A stretch of DNA of 64,000 bases. Source: Turnera subulata (lineage: Eukaryota; Streptophyta; Magnoliopsida; Malpighiales; Passifloraceae). Below, piece after piece: positions 35,318 through 47,362 of this stretch. The notes under the pieces were generated by a model. It did not search any database and was not told the DNA's origin. It saw nothing but the letters and a program-made list of their open reading frames with translations. The stretch covers positions 330,632 to 394,631 of the forward strand of contig JAKUCV010007537.1 in assembly GCA_028386065.3 (NCBI GenBank). Direction: 5' to 3'. The position numbers and the translations under genes are program-made. How positions within the stretch are numbered: position 1 is the stretch's first letter; every line of letters begins with the position of its first letter.

Positions 35318-36968
35318 ATGGACTCTTCTTCAGGTGATCAAAGCAAGCTAGCCACCGCAAAGACTGTCCTGTCTGCGGCTGCTTCTCTTGCTGCTACGGT
35401 GATGGTTGCTAGATCAATAGCTCATGAATACTTGCCCCATGAATTCCAAGGCTACTTCTTCTCCAAGATACGCAAGTTCTTTAGCCGTTTCTCCTCCCAA
35501 ATGACCATAGTCATCGACGAATTCGATGGGTTGGTCTCCAACGAAATATACTTGGCAGCCCATACTTATTTGGGGAACAGAATCACCCCATCAACGCAAA
35601 GGCTGCATGTGAGCAAACCCGAGAAGGAGAAGAATTTCACCCTGAAAATGGAGAGAAACGAAGAAATGGTGGATGTGTATCAAGGGGTTAAATTCAGGTG
35701 GGTTCTTATTTGCCAAAAAGAGTCGGTCAATTTCCACAATCCTTACCATGGTAACTCCACGTTAAGATCAGAGTTTCGGTCTTTTGAGGTCAGCTTTCCA
35801 AAGAACCATAAAGAAATGATTCTCGAGTCTTACCTGCCCTATATTGTCAACCAAGCAAAACACCTGGCGCAAGAGAAGAAGACATTGAAGATTTTCACCG
35901 TTGATTATGAGAGGATTTATGGGAACTTAGGGGATGCATGGAGATCCGTGAATCTTGATCATCCTGCTACGTTCGATACACTTGCTTTGGACACACAAGT
36001 AAAAGACACAATCCTGAAAGATCTTGAAAGCTTTGTCAAGAGAAGGGACTACTACAGAAAAGTAGGCAAGGCTTGGAAAAGAGGTTACTTGTTGTATGGA
36101 CCTCCAGGGACAGGAAAATCAAGCTTGATTGCAGCAATGGCCAATTACTTGAACTTTGATGTCTATGACCTGGAGCTGAGTGACCTAAGAAGCAATTCCG
36201 AGCTCAGGAGATTGCTTGTTGCCACTGCAAATCGGTCAATATTGGTGGTCGAAGATATAGATTGTACCATTGAGTTGCAAGATCGATTCGCCAAGTCAAG
36301 AGTTGTACACTCCCGTCATTATCCCCCAGAAAAACAGGTAAAACTTGTTCTTCCTCCTGATATTCGGCCCTGCTCTTAAAACACTCAAAACTGATTAATC
36401 TAGAATCAGACACTGTTAGACTTGTTAGGACCTATTACTACTAATAACCTTTCTTTTTCAGTCATGTAACTCTATTTCCTAGTACTGATAAATTTTGTTC
36501 TCTTTATGATAGGTGACACTATCAGGATTCCTTAATTTCACAGATGGGTTGTGGTCAAGCTGCGGGGACGAGCGAATCATAGTTTTCACCACCAATCACA
36601 AAGAAAAGCTAGACCCTGCAATGTTGCGTCCAGGGCGCATGGATGTTCATATTCACATGTCCTATTGCAGTCCCTGTGGATTCAGGACTCTTGCCAGTAA
36701 TTACCTTGGAGTTGAAGACCATAAATTGTTTGGAGAAATTGAAGAGTTAATTGGAACAACAGAAGTGACTCCAGCTGAAGTGGCAGAGCAATTGATGAGA
36801 AGTGATGAGCCTGAGACTGTGCTCGATGAACTAATTGAGTTCCTTGTGGAGAAAAAGAAAGAAAATGAAGAAGCAAAGGCTGCAAAGGCACAGGAAAAAT
36901 CACCATCAATTGATGAACAAGACCAGCAAAGCGTGGAACTAGATAACGAGGAGAAGTTAAATGAATGA
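35318..36968 (+). CDS. BCS1-like AAA-ATPase (AATP1/ASD family), copy 1
   Basis: Two exons, 35318-36337 and 36513-36968, give 491 residues. An N-terminal hydrophobic segment (VLSAAASLAATVMVARSI) anchors these proteins, usually to ER or mitochondria. The AAA-assoc domain follows (FFSRFSSQMTIVIDEFDG). Walker A is GPPGTGKSS (about 261-269), Walker B SILVVEDIDC (about 308-317). Exon 2 holds sensor 1 and the second region of homology (VFTTNHKEKLDPAMLRPGRM), then MSYCSPCGF and an acidic, Glu/Lys-rich tail. Family roles include stress, seed and defence responses. In exon 2 it reads LSGFLNFTDGLWSS where the neighbour has LSGLLNFIDGLWSS. The intron position matches copy 2, indicating a tandem duplicate. 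Confidence 0.93.
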
Positions 36969-37798
36969 TCAAATTAATTAATTGAATATATATATATATA
37001 TATAGTATCCTGCTACTGAGTTCTGTGCATTAGGAATAATCAAAAGAGATTGTTATATTTATAAGAGGTAAAAATATACGACCATGATTGTAGCAAATTG
37101 AAGGTTTTAGTTTTCAAGCAAAGCTGCTACTGAATGTTAAGAATACGATGTCTTCATTCTCATAATTCCTGCATATGTTCAATTGTTCATCTTGCGATGT
37201 AGTTTGGGCCGATGACATATACTTTTAGCCTGCAAATTTGCCCAATGGACTACCTCGAGCACAAACATTTTTTTTTTATAACAATCTCGTCACCAGTTTG
37301 TATACATTGTATTACATAAGCCGAACCAGTCGAGAAAGGGGAGCTACAAAATCTGGTCGGCCCACCGTCGAAATACTATGGTTATCTAAAAAGGATCATT
37401 CAAGCCGTCAAATTTAAAACACTAATTAATCACTTTCTCTCCCGTCTAAAAACTATGCTCTCTTTGAGGTACTCAAAAGTTGAGACTCACAAGACGCTAT
37501 GCTTTTTCAACACTAAATTTATGAACTGAACCATTAATTTTTATACGTGAAAAGGGTTTATATATATATATATATATATATATGTGGACCGGAGATAAAG
37601 CAAGAATTTATAATTCTAGAAAAAAGAAATTGTGAGAATTTTTATAATGGCAATAAGCTTACTAAAAATCCTCATCGACTGACAGAAAGTGATGATAAAC
37701 AATGGGCTGAACAAGACCTTTGCTGGGGCCTGTCCTCTCCCTCGCCGAAAGATGGTAAAACATGGCCCATTTGAATATGCAATTAGTGTGACATAGTT
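36969..37798. other. Intergenic with AT microsatellites
   Basis: Contains (AT)n runs at about 36986-37005 and 37559-37582. No gene seen. Confidence 0.55.
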
Positions 37799-37810
37799 CC
37801 ATGGTCTTTT

Positions 37811-37980
37811 TTTTTTCCCATCCGGTATCCGGAGTTTTGCCCCATTTAATCCGGATTCGAACTGAGTCGCGTATCTAAGTACAGTAGGTGAGTCTCTCGA
37901 TAAGAATTTTCTGTGTACACGAAAATTCGAATCCGAAACCTCACTTAAGCAGAACCAAATCGTTTACCACTTATACCAAC
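37811..37980 (-). mobile_element. tRNA-derived SINE (copy 4), reverse orientation
   Basis: On the minus strand: GGTATAAGTGGTAAACGATT (A box region), TTAAGTGAGGTTTCGGATTC (B box), then GAGACTCACCTACTG and an A tail (T's at about 37807-37816). A 10-bp direct repeat CCATGGTCTT flanks it (37799-37808 and 37981-37990), overlapping the tail. Confidence 0.8.
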
Positions 37981-37990
37981 CCATGGTCTT

Positions 37991-39822
37991 CCTTCTTTAT
38001 TAATGACAATAACAATGATAATAAACTTTTAGCAGTGACAAGGATAATCTGAAAAGAGGAGAAGAAAGTAACAACCATGTATATAATGAGCTGTCGGTGG
38101 GATCAAAGCTTTAAATATATAATCCCTAAGGTTGTCACTTGGTCTTGTGCTAGATTGGTGGGCGATAAAGCAAGTTTTGTGGTGGCGCTTTGCTGATCTT
38201 TCACAGTTTTGCAGCCATAATTTAAAATTTAAAGCTTAAACATTTTTTTCCCCTTCAATACTTATTCTAAGTCAATACATCTTTGAGGGATATTTACAGG
38301 ATAGATTAATCCAGATCCAACATAATACCAACCATTGACACTCAAAGATTAAGCATCCTCAATTTATAAAGAAATAATAAACTAAGCATCCTCTTCACAA
38401 AGTCCTTATAAATCTCTTCTGGGAACATGAGAAATTGAATTTCTGTCCACTTAGCCAACCTATAGAAAAGACATGCCAAAAGATTCTCTGTGGAAGCAGA
38501 AACAAACAAAAATCTCTTCGGGGCACCATAAATCTGGTTTCTAGTGAAGAAGTATTACTGCTATTACTAGCTAGTATATCATGTGTATGTCCGCAACAAT
38601 TTATCCAGCTGACAAAAGATCATTCCTTTTTTACGCTAATTGTTCAATTTTGGCGTGCAGGAATGATCAGGAATCTACTGACACGCATTGAATATTCTCC
38701 TCTCTCGCCTGCTAATGGGGGATATATATAGAATCCACATGCAACTCAAAGATTCCATGTCATTCCAAAGGAATGTAATTAAAGATACCCAATTTGAGGA
38801 AAAAGTTGCAACAGTGATGTGGAACACTCCTTAATGCACTCTTACAATAATTCGTGGCGTGGTGAGCTTTTCTGCCCTACTTTTCACTTAGCGAAGAAAA
38901 AAAAGTTAGTCAGCAGCAGAACTGCAGACCTTGTTTTCTTTTCTTTTTTTAATTTAGTAGGCATCATCAGCACATGCGTATCCAAAAACCCTTTTAACCT
39001 TTGGATGAAATTCATGGCCTCCCTTTTTTCCATATTTTTCATTTTCTTTTAAGAGAAAAATGAGACTAAATTAATTCGATGACACATGGACTCCACTTTT
39101 TGTGTTTAGTTACCTTCAGCATTATTAACTTGCTCCATGTAGTGGTTCTTTGAATTTCGGGCTGAATATATAGATAGCCATCGGCTTACCATTTAAGTTT
39201 GTGTTACTATTGTTTTCATTATGTCCATTTATTTCCTCATGCAATTTACGAAGTATATTCTTTACTTTATGATGTTCGTTTATCGGGGTTTCTTTATGTT
39301 TTGCCACTTGTTGTTATAGTTATCGTGGAGTATAATGAGGTCATGTCAAGGCTATTCTTTTTACTCTTCTTGATTCATAATTTTGCCCCGGTGAGCAGAA
39401 TCTAAATTCCTATGATAACAAAATATTGGTCCCTCACTAGTCACTTCAGCTCTTACTTTAGGGGGCGAAGTTAAGGGTGCATTGGGGGGAAACATCTAAA
39501 CGTCCACATTTTATGATGCAGTGTCTTGATTTATTTTGCCCATCTGGATATATTAATAGTATTGTCATTAGAGACTTGGAAATAATTAGCGTTTTCTTTT
39601 GAGGAACGAATAATTAGTCTAGTTTTTTAATCCTGGTTAAGTCTATAGTTATATTCACACAGAATTGGCCCCTCAAATAGAAAAACACTCAACTCCGCGT
39701 ACATAGTAGAGAACTATGAATAGTAGTGAATATTTGGTCATGATCCTATAATGGGATTCCACGTCAAGTGAACCCACAATCCTGGTATGATTTACCTACT
39801 TAAATTTTGTAGTGTATGATCA
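37991..39822. other. Intergenic and upstream region of AAA-ATPase 2
   Basis: About 1.8 kb of AT-rich sequence without any recognised gene. Confidence 0.5.
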
Positions 39823-39830
39823 CTATATAT
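39823..39830 (+). promoter_or_regulatory. Possible TATA box of AAA-ATPase 2
   Basis: CTATATAT about 110 bp before the start codon, followed by a CA-repeat in the presumed 5' UTR (39887-39900). Confidence 0.45.
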
Positions 39831-39939
39831 CTGCCTTTTCCAAAAACATGAGAAACTGTCTCTAAACTCCCTTCACTCCCTAAAAACACACACACACACA
39901 AAAAGAAAGAAGAGAGAAAATTTTTGAAGTTTAGCAATC

Positions 39940-42900
39940 ATGTTCTCAACCAAAGACATGCCTTCTCCGTCATCATTGTTTTCTGCCTACGCCTCCCTGG
40001 CCACTTCAATGATGCTAGTTCGATCAATGGCCAATGAGCTCATACCACTCCCAATCAGGAGCTACCTTTTGTCCAGCTTGAGTTACTTCTTTAAGCCCCA
40101 CTCCCCTTGCCTGACGCTGGTCATCGAAGAATCCACAGGGATTGCCAGGAACCAAGTGTACGATGCATCCGAGGCATACTTGTGCACCAAGGTCAGCCCC
40201 AGCACAGAGAGGCTCAGGATAAGCAAGACACAGAAAGAGAAGCACCTGACCATCAAGCTAGAGAAAGGAGAGAAAATTGTTGATCATTTCGAAGGAGTGG
40301 AGATCAAATGGAGATATGTCTGCGCTGAGACCGAGCACAAGGACTCCTACAACCCAATCTTCCATTCAAGATCCGAGAGACGGTCCTTTGAGCTGAGCTT
40401 CCACAAGAAACACAAGCACACAATCCTGGAGTCATACGTGCCTTACATACTTGACCGAGCCAAGGCAATCAGGGAGGAAGTTAGGGTCCTGAAGATGTAT
40501 ACTCTTAACAATAGTCAAGCTTATGGGGGTGGGGGTGTAATGTGGGAGTCTATCAATCTTGAACACCCTGCAACTTTTGAGACATTGGCTATGGAGCCAG
40601 AGTCCAAAAATGCTGTCATAGAGGACTTGAATAGGTTTGTGAAGAGAAAAGATTTCTACAAGAGAGTAGGGAGGGCGTGGAAACGTGGGTACTTGTTGTA
40701 TGGGCCGCCAGGGACAGGGAAATCAAGCTTGGTTGCTGCTATGGCTAATTACTTGAAGTTTGATGTTTATGATTTGCAGCTTGGGAATATAATGCGCGAC
40801 TCCGACCTCAGAAGATTGCTTCTTGCAACCGGGAACCGATCCATACTTGTCATTGAAGATATTGATTGCAGTGTGGATCTTCCTGAGAGACGGCCTGCTC
40901 CAGGGGATGGTCGTAAACCACAAGATGTCCAGGCAAGTCATAAGTGTTTTTTAGTGTCTTGAGTTAATTTTGATTGCTTATTTTCATTCTTGATCCCTAT
41001 TTCTTTCAGCATCTCACTATCAGGATTTTATTTCTGTTTCTCATCACCAAATATCATATAGGAGGAAAGCTAGATAGTAAAGCAGGCATCAATATTTATT
41101 GTGTGCTCTTTTTTTACAAGTGAGAAGCTAGCTATGGCATGGAGGACTGATTTGTATTTGCTTGAATACGTAGACAAAGCAGCACTGATTGTTTTCATAT
41201 GGCTAGAATGATTTTTTTGTTGGGTATCAAGGGTCCTGTTCTGTTTCTGTCATTCTCCAAAGCTTTATCTTGAGCCTTTTTTCTAGCCATCCTTGATTAA
41301 CCTCGCTCTTAATCCAATTAAAATCACATATCTATTCCAAAACCATCGCTGCCAACTCTCTGGGTGCATCTACTTTTTCCTGTCCCTTCGTGAAACATGA
41401 GTGGATTATACCTGAGGTTGTTAGGTGGGGATAATTGCACCGGAGGTCCTATAACATTTTTCGAAAATTCATTTGAGTCCTAAAATCGAAAAACGACTCA
41501 TTCAAGTCCTACAACATTTAAAAAGAACACCAATTGAGTCTCCGTCCATGATTCCGTTAAATTTTCTGTTATCTTTAAGAACTTTTAGTCCCTATAAGTA
41601 TATGTAATATTATTTTAGTCCCTATACTTTTCTAAAATTTTAATTTTGATCCTTTATAAAATAACAAAAAAATAAAAAAGGAGCGACTCGAAACACTAAA
41701 TGTATATATCTCTATGTATATTAGCCTTTAGGGTTTAGAATTTAGGATACAAAGTGAAGTAGTAAGGTGGAAATACTAAATATTAAAATCTTAAATTCTA
41801 AATCCTAAATTCAAAAATTAAAAATACTAAATTCTAAAATTCTCAATTTATATCCTAAATCTTTAAATTTAAAATTTTAAAAATGTTAAACCCTAAACCA
41901 AAAATCCAAAAATCCTAAATCCTACATTCTAAACTCTAAACATTATATCCTTATGATTAAGATTTTAAGATTTAAACTTTTAACCTAAAATGCTAAAATA
42001 AAAATAAATTTAAAATTTTAATGTTTAGGATTTAGGGTGTTAGGGTGTAGGGTTTAAGATTTTTTATGATTAGGGGTTTAAGACTTTTGGTATAAGAATT
42101 TAAGGTTTAGGGTTTAGTATTTTAAAATTTTGGGATTTAAAGCTTAGAATTTTAGGTTATTAGGATTTAAGTTTTAGAATTTAGGATTTAAATTTCTTAG
42201 GATTTAGAATTTAGAGGTTTATGATATGAAGTTAAGGGTTTTAGGGTTTAGAGTTTGAGGTTTTAGAGTATAAGATTTAATATTTTATGGTTAAGGGTTT
42301 AGAATTTAGGATTTAGTGTTTTAATATTTTTAAATTTAGAGTTTAAGATTTTTGGTTTTTAGGGTTTAAGATATAAGAATGAGGGTTTAAGATTTTTCAG
42401 AGATTAGAATTTAGGCTTTAGGTTTTAGAGTTTAGGATTTTAGGATGTATGATTTAGTCTTTAAGGTTTTTAAGACTTAAAATTTAGAGATTTATGATAT
42501 AAAGTTGAGAATTTCTAAATTTGGTGTTTTTGGTTTTGGGGTTTAGGGTTTAGAATTTAGGATTTTAGGAATTAGTATGTTTGGCTTACTACTTCATTTT
42601 TTATCCTAAATTTGTAATCATAAAATCTAATATATGTATTAATATGTATTTAGTGTTTCGAGTCGCTCATTTTTTTTTTAATTTTTTATAAAGGATTAAA
42701 ATGAAAATTTTAGAAAAGTATGGGGACTAAAATAATATTATATATACTTATAAGGACTAAAAATTCTTAAAGATAACAGAAAATTTAACAGAATCATGGA
42801 CGGAGACTCAATTGGTGTTCTTTTTAAATGTTATAGGACTTAAATGAGTCGTTTTTCGATTTTAGGACTCAAATGAATTTTCGAAAAATGTTATAGGACC

Positions 42901-44872
42901 TCCGGTGCAATTATCCCTTGTTAGGTGGCCATAAGGGTAAGGTGTTTTGTTTCTATGGGCCATTGGCCAACAAGTTGCAATGTTTTTTTCTTGTTGGTTT
43001 TATGTGTCTTTCTTCAGGGAAATACTATTTATTCAGTCCACTTGAATCCACCCGGCAACAAAAAGGTTTACATGTACTACTGGGTGCTTTCGTTTATGGG
43101 ATCAATTTGTAACTTGGAAATGCCATGCTTATCTTTGTACTGAGAGAAAAAAACAAGAAAAAGAAGAGGAGAACTGAGTTGGAAAGATAAAGTGGAATGT
43201 GATTGCTCGTTCACATTCTAGAAAGTGTTTGAAATCCCATTAAGTATAGCATGCTTAGTGCTTAGACTTGCCTTTTTTGTTAGTTGCGCTCTTGCTGGGC
43301 TTCAACTCCCTGGATCTCTGGAGTGCGAGTTGAATTAGCTAGGTTGCCTTATGATGGGCCTACCTTTTGCTCTATTATTGCTTGACTACTTGATTACCTT
43401 TTTGAAGACTGGCTAGGATTGCATCCAATGAATTTATTTAGCTATAGTGGTTTGTGTGTCTGTTCTCTTGACCCTTCCCTGCAAATGGTTATAGGCTGCT
43501 CCATGAAGCTAAAAGATAAAAACATAGCCACTTTCCATCATCTCACTTTATCACCACCATCACTATCATGTCTTTTTATTGGCACGTTTTAACAGCTGAT
43601 TTAACTTGGCTCATGAGCATATTTGAGTATGTCCATCACTTTCATAGTTTTATTAGCTTTCCTCATGTATGAACTTTCATGTTTTGGGTGAGGGATGATA
43701 TGTTAGAATTATGTTTAACAACAGATTAGAGAGGCAATTTATCCTAAAACAGCCAGGTAGCTAAGTTGGCTGCAAGCAGAGCAGTGTGCTTACTGCAACT
43801 TTGGAGGATCACAACTAGTGTTACAAATTAAAGATTTAGAAAGAAGTCAGATCAATACATAACTGGGTTAATCATGCACCCAATGGAGGGTGGTCTAAAA
43901 ATTTTGAGATTGATTAACTAAAAACGATAAGTACCAGCAAGCAACTATATCTACATCACTTCCCCTCCAACTAAAGCCTTAGGCCACCAAAATCATATCT
44001 TCATACTCTTCTGCATATATATTAGTCTTCTACAGCACTTAATTCCATACACTTCAGAAGATATTATAATATACTCCATCTTCCTGAGGACAGAAGCATT
44101 ATCATTGGTGACTTTCCCATTCTTATTGTTTCACCATTCACCAAAGTGTCCAGCTAAGCTTTATCACTAACGTAGGACCACATTGTGGTTAGTACCTGCC
44201 AATCTTATTTCCTTTACTTCTGTTCTCTTCTAACCCATTTTTAGTTGAATTGGATTGATGAGTTTTACTAGACAAATATTCGTCATTTCCAGCTTCTTCT
44301 AAAGAATGGATTGGAAATAATATCTTACTACATCACTTAATTTCCTTCTGTTTTTTTTTTTTCTAAAACAGTTGACACTTTCTGGACTGCTAAACTTCAT
44401 AGACGGATTATGGTCAAGCTGCGGGGACGAAAGGATAATCGTCTTCACCACCAACCATAAGGACAGGCTAGACCCTGCATTGCTGCGTCCAGGGCGGATG
44501 GACATGCACATTCACATGTCCTATTGCACATTCAATGGGTTCAGGATGTTGGCCTCCAATTACTTGTGCATTGAGGGCCATCACAGGCTCTATGGAGATA
44601 TTGAAGCCTTACTGAATGATGCAGAGGTTACTCCTGCACAGGTTGCGGAAGAGCTGATGAAGAGTGAAGATGCTGATGTTGCACTTGAAGGAGTTGTTAA
44701 GCTACTCAAGAGGAAGAAACTGGAAGGTGATGAACTGCAGGGCCAAGGTGATCGTGATAACAAGCTTGAGAATCCACCAGCCAAAAAGCAGAAATTAGAG
44801 CTCATCAAGCCAAGAAAATCGGTTCGGGTAAATGTTAGAAGGAAAAATACTAGGGGAAAATATTTGCTTTAA
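39940..44872 (+). CDS. BCS1-like AAA-ATPase (AATP1/ASD family), copy 2
   Basis: Exons 39940-40932 and 44372-44872 give 497 residues. The N-terminal hydrophobic segment is SLFSAYASLATSMMLVRSMA; the AAA-assoc domain follows. Walker A is GPPGTGKSS (about 256-264) and Walker B SILVIEDIDC. Exon 2 carries LSGLLNFIDGLWSSCGDERI, then FTTNHKDRLDPALLRPGRMD, and a basic tail ending NVRRKNTRGKYLL. The single intron is 3,439 bp and has a GC donor (CAG|GCAAGT) with a normal AAACAG acceptor; the canonical-GT sister gene has its intron at the same codon. A Mutator-like element occupies 41428-42917 of this intron. All catalytic motifs are intact, so the gene is probably functional if the long intron is spliced. 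Confidence 0.92.
40933..44371 (+). other. GC-AG intron with nested transposon
   Basis: Donor CAG|GCAAGT fits the GC-AG subclass consensus. Using it, exon 1 ends at GlnAsp-Val-Gln and joins LTLSG in phase 0, exactly as in the paralogue. No GT nearby restores the frame and the alignment as well. Confidence 0.8.
41428..42917. mobile_element. Mutator-like element with degenerate telomere-like repeats, 10-bp target duplication
   Basis: Termini GGGATAATTGCACCGGAGGT match, inverted, at both ends, with arms of roughly 270 bp. A perfect 10-bp duplication TTGTTAGGTG flanks it (41418-41427 and 42918-42927). The outer arms share the ...TTTGAGTCCTAAAA...ATTTAAAAAG motif organisation of the 12005-13744 element, so they are related. 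The interior (about 41700-42650) is made of degenerate CCCTAAA-like words on the left half and TTTAGGG-like words on the right half. No coding sequence. Confidence 0.88.
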
Positions 44873-45631
44873 GCCAAGGACACACCATCGTATTGTTTAT
44901 AGTTTTTATATATATGATGATGATTACTAGTATAGGTATGTCCCATGGTTAAGTACCACGCTTTGTTCCATGGTTAAGTACCTTCATTCCAAAACTGCTA
45001 ATCTTCCTATCCCTTATTATTCTTTCTATTTATAGATATTAGTCCATTTTACCAAGGTGTTTTGTGCCAATAATTTGATTTCATACGGAAGAACAAGTAT
45101 GTTCACACTTCTTTTTCCAAAAAAAGTTTATTCAAATCAATTTTCTTACTCCTCTTGAGAACATAATTATTGGTGAAATTTTTTAAGTTCATACCAAGAA
45201 ACTATATATACACTAACTAACTATTACTAAATAAATTTATTAATTTTGTTTCAATATTTTATATAATTTTTTCCAATTGTCAAATTCTTAGGACATTTGA
45301 TGAAGCTTTTAGTTTCGGACTCTTATTAACATCTTTGCTTCATATAATATGGTTGTTAATGACTCGTATTTTTCTCTTCAATTTGATATTTATACGAACA
45401 ATTAATTTGGAAAATTTTAAATCAAACACTCGTTTGTAGTTATAAAATTGTTACATAGTTTTAAAACACTCTCTCATATCGTAATCATATGTTATACAGA
45501 TTTTAACATAAAAGAATGACAAAAACTTTAGTTGAGAAGGCGACTATGTATCCAAATTTCTTTCTCATGTAAATCACAATAATGATTCTACTCTTAGATA
45601 AGTAAATAATTTCTTCTCAAATAAATAAAAT
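44873..45631. other. Intergenic, nothing recognised
   Basis: AT-rich spacer; no gene seen. Confidence 0.5.
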
Positions 45632-45705
45632 GGTCCCGTAGCTCAGTTGGTTAGAGCGTTGGTCTTATGAGCCGAAGGTCGCGGGTTCGAGCCCCGCCGG
45701 GACCA
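45632..45705 (+). tRNA. tRNA-Ile (anticodon UAU)
   Basis: A 74-nt cloverleaf: acceptor GGTCCCG pairs with CGGGACC; D arm GCTC...GAGC; anticodon arm TTGGT-CTTATGA-GCCGA with anticodon TAT at 45666-45668; T arm GCGGG-TTCGAGC-CCCGC; discriminator A. The A box and B box (GGTTCGAGCCC) are standard. A run of T's (45708-45712) follows as a Pol III terminator. No intron. It reads AUA isoleucine codons. Confidence 0.93.
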
Positions 45706-46837
45706 AGTTTTTAAAATTTTTTCTCAGTTGTACTTCTAAACGACGCCGTTTCATTTTTTGCTATATTCCTCTGACGACGTACTATCAGACGCCAAAAAGT
45801 CCCCATGGGCAAAATAAAACAGAATATGAATTTTATTTAATAAAAAAACAACGGTGACTTACTTCATATGAACACTGTTGAATATAGATCACTCATTTTT
45901 TGTTTCCCAAATAATTATTCTCATGACAACCTATAAGAAATGAATTAATTAAATCATTTAAAGATTCTGTATTGGTCAATTATAAAGTTACTCTATCAAT
46001 TATAAAGTTATTATATCAATTATAAAGTTACTATATCGTTTTTTGCTTTGGGCATGGTAATATTTTGTATTGCGTAATCATATAAAGCATGAAATTGAAA
46101 AGTATTTGGGTTGGAATTTAGACAACAGAATTTGGGGATTTGAGAAAGAATAATAAATTCGACATATTAAGAAAAAGAAGAAGTTCAACTACCAACACAT
46201 TATCTCCTGAGTATAACTTCATTAAATTTTACATTTGGTAAGTGTAAATTTGAGTACCATGGGAAAATAGCAACCCAGTAAAAGCTCCAAAATTTCTCAA
46301 AACCGAGTGGAAAATGAACCCATCAGCTCTCAGCTACTTTATTTTGCAAAGCCAAGAAAATGGGCAAGCACAATTTCACGGAACCTGGAAACGTTGACCT
46401 GAGAGTCTACTGCTACTGTTTCCCTCCGTAGGCATTGACGAGATGTTGGTATTTAGATTATTCTAACGCCACCCGATGCTATTGTGATTGATTATCATTC
46501 TATGTTTGAAGGTGTGAGACATATAATCCAACAATATATCTTCTTTTTTTGTCGAAGAACAATATATCTTCATTGGTGAAGTCAACTTCAGTGATGTTCA
46601 AAAAAAAAAAGTCAACTTCAGTGAATGCCCCTCTCTTTTCTCTTTCTTGAGCTCTGTCTTATCTTAATCCAGGGCGGGTACGGACTGCAGACAAGGCTTA
46701 GAGCTGTAAGGAAAAAAATTTGTTGTTAGTGTTTATTGCAATCTTTTTCTTTTGATTCTTTCTTTTGGTTTCTTGAAAACTAAGCTACTTACTGTCAAAT
46801 CTATTTAAACTCTTGTGTGCTGTGTTGTGAGTTGCAG
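45706..46837. other. Intergenic and upstream region of the ZAR1-like gene
   Basis: AT-rich DNA with three tandem copies of a 20-bp unit TCAATTATAAAGTTACTCTA at 45976-46035. No other gene seen. Confidence 0.55.
45976..46035 (+). repeat. Three tandem 20-bp repeats
   Basis: TCAATTATAAAGTTACTCTA and two copies with one or two changes, head to tail. Confidence 0.9.
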
Positions 46838-47362
46838 GAGAAGTAAACTACCAATCAGGAAAATCTGACCCTCGTTAGCTAAGGACGTAGACAGGCGAAC
46901 ATAGCAATTGTAAGTTTCACATTTCCCAGTAAAACCATGATGAAAATGTTTGCTGCTCTTGTCTTTTGCAGCTGATTATTAATATTGCTGTTGCATAGTT
47001 ACTTTTGGTAGCAAAGAGTGGTTAATGGTAGTATATAGTTTAAGATTTATTGCTTACCACTGTAATTAGCACAGCGGTGGGTGATGCTTCATTTCGCTTC
47101 ATATCAAATTAGTGTCTAAAATAATTGGAGCAGATTCCAAAGATTCAGTCGCTTTCATTTTAGTTAGGCATGTTGTTCTTAGCATGCCAAGAACCCTATT
47201 CGCTTATGCAGAAATTGGTAATTGAAGAGAATCATTGACAAATGGCCATAATTGTTGTTGTTTTATCGTGGGATTTAACAAATGAAATGATTAAGTTATG
47301 GTTCTGAGCATATTTTGATGGTTTGTTTTTGTCTCTACTTCAGAACTTTTCTGGGCTGAGAC
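46838..47362 (+). other. 5' UTR of the ZAR1-like gene with a probable intron
   Basis: A likely non-coding exon at 46838-46909 follows GAGTTGCAG and ends at ATT|GTAAGT. The next acceptor is CTACTTCAG at 47335-47343, which leads within 20 bases to the start codon. Inferred from splice consensus only. Confidence 0.5.
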
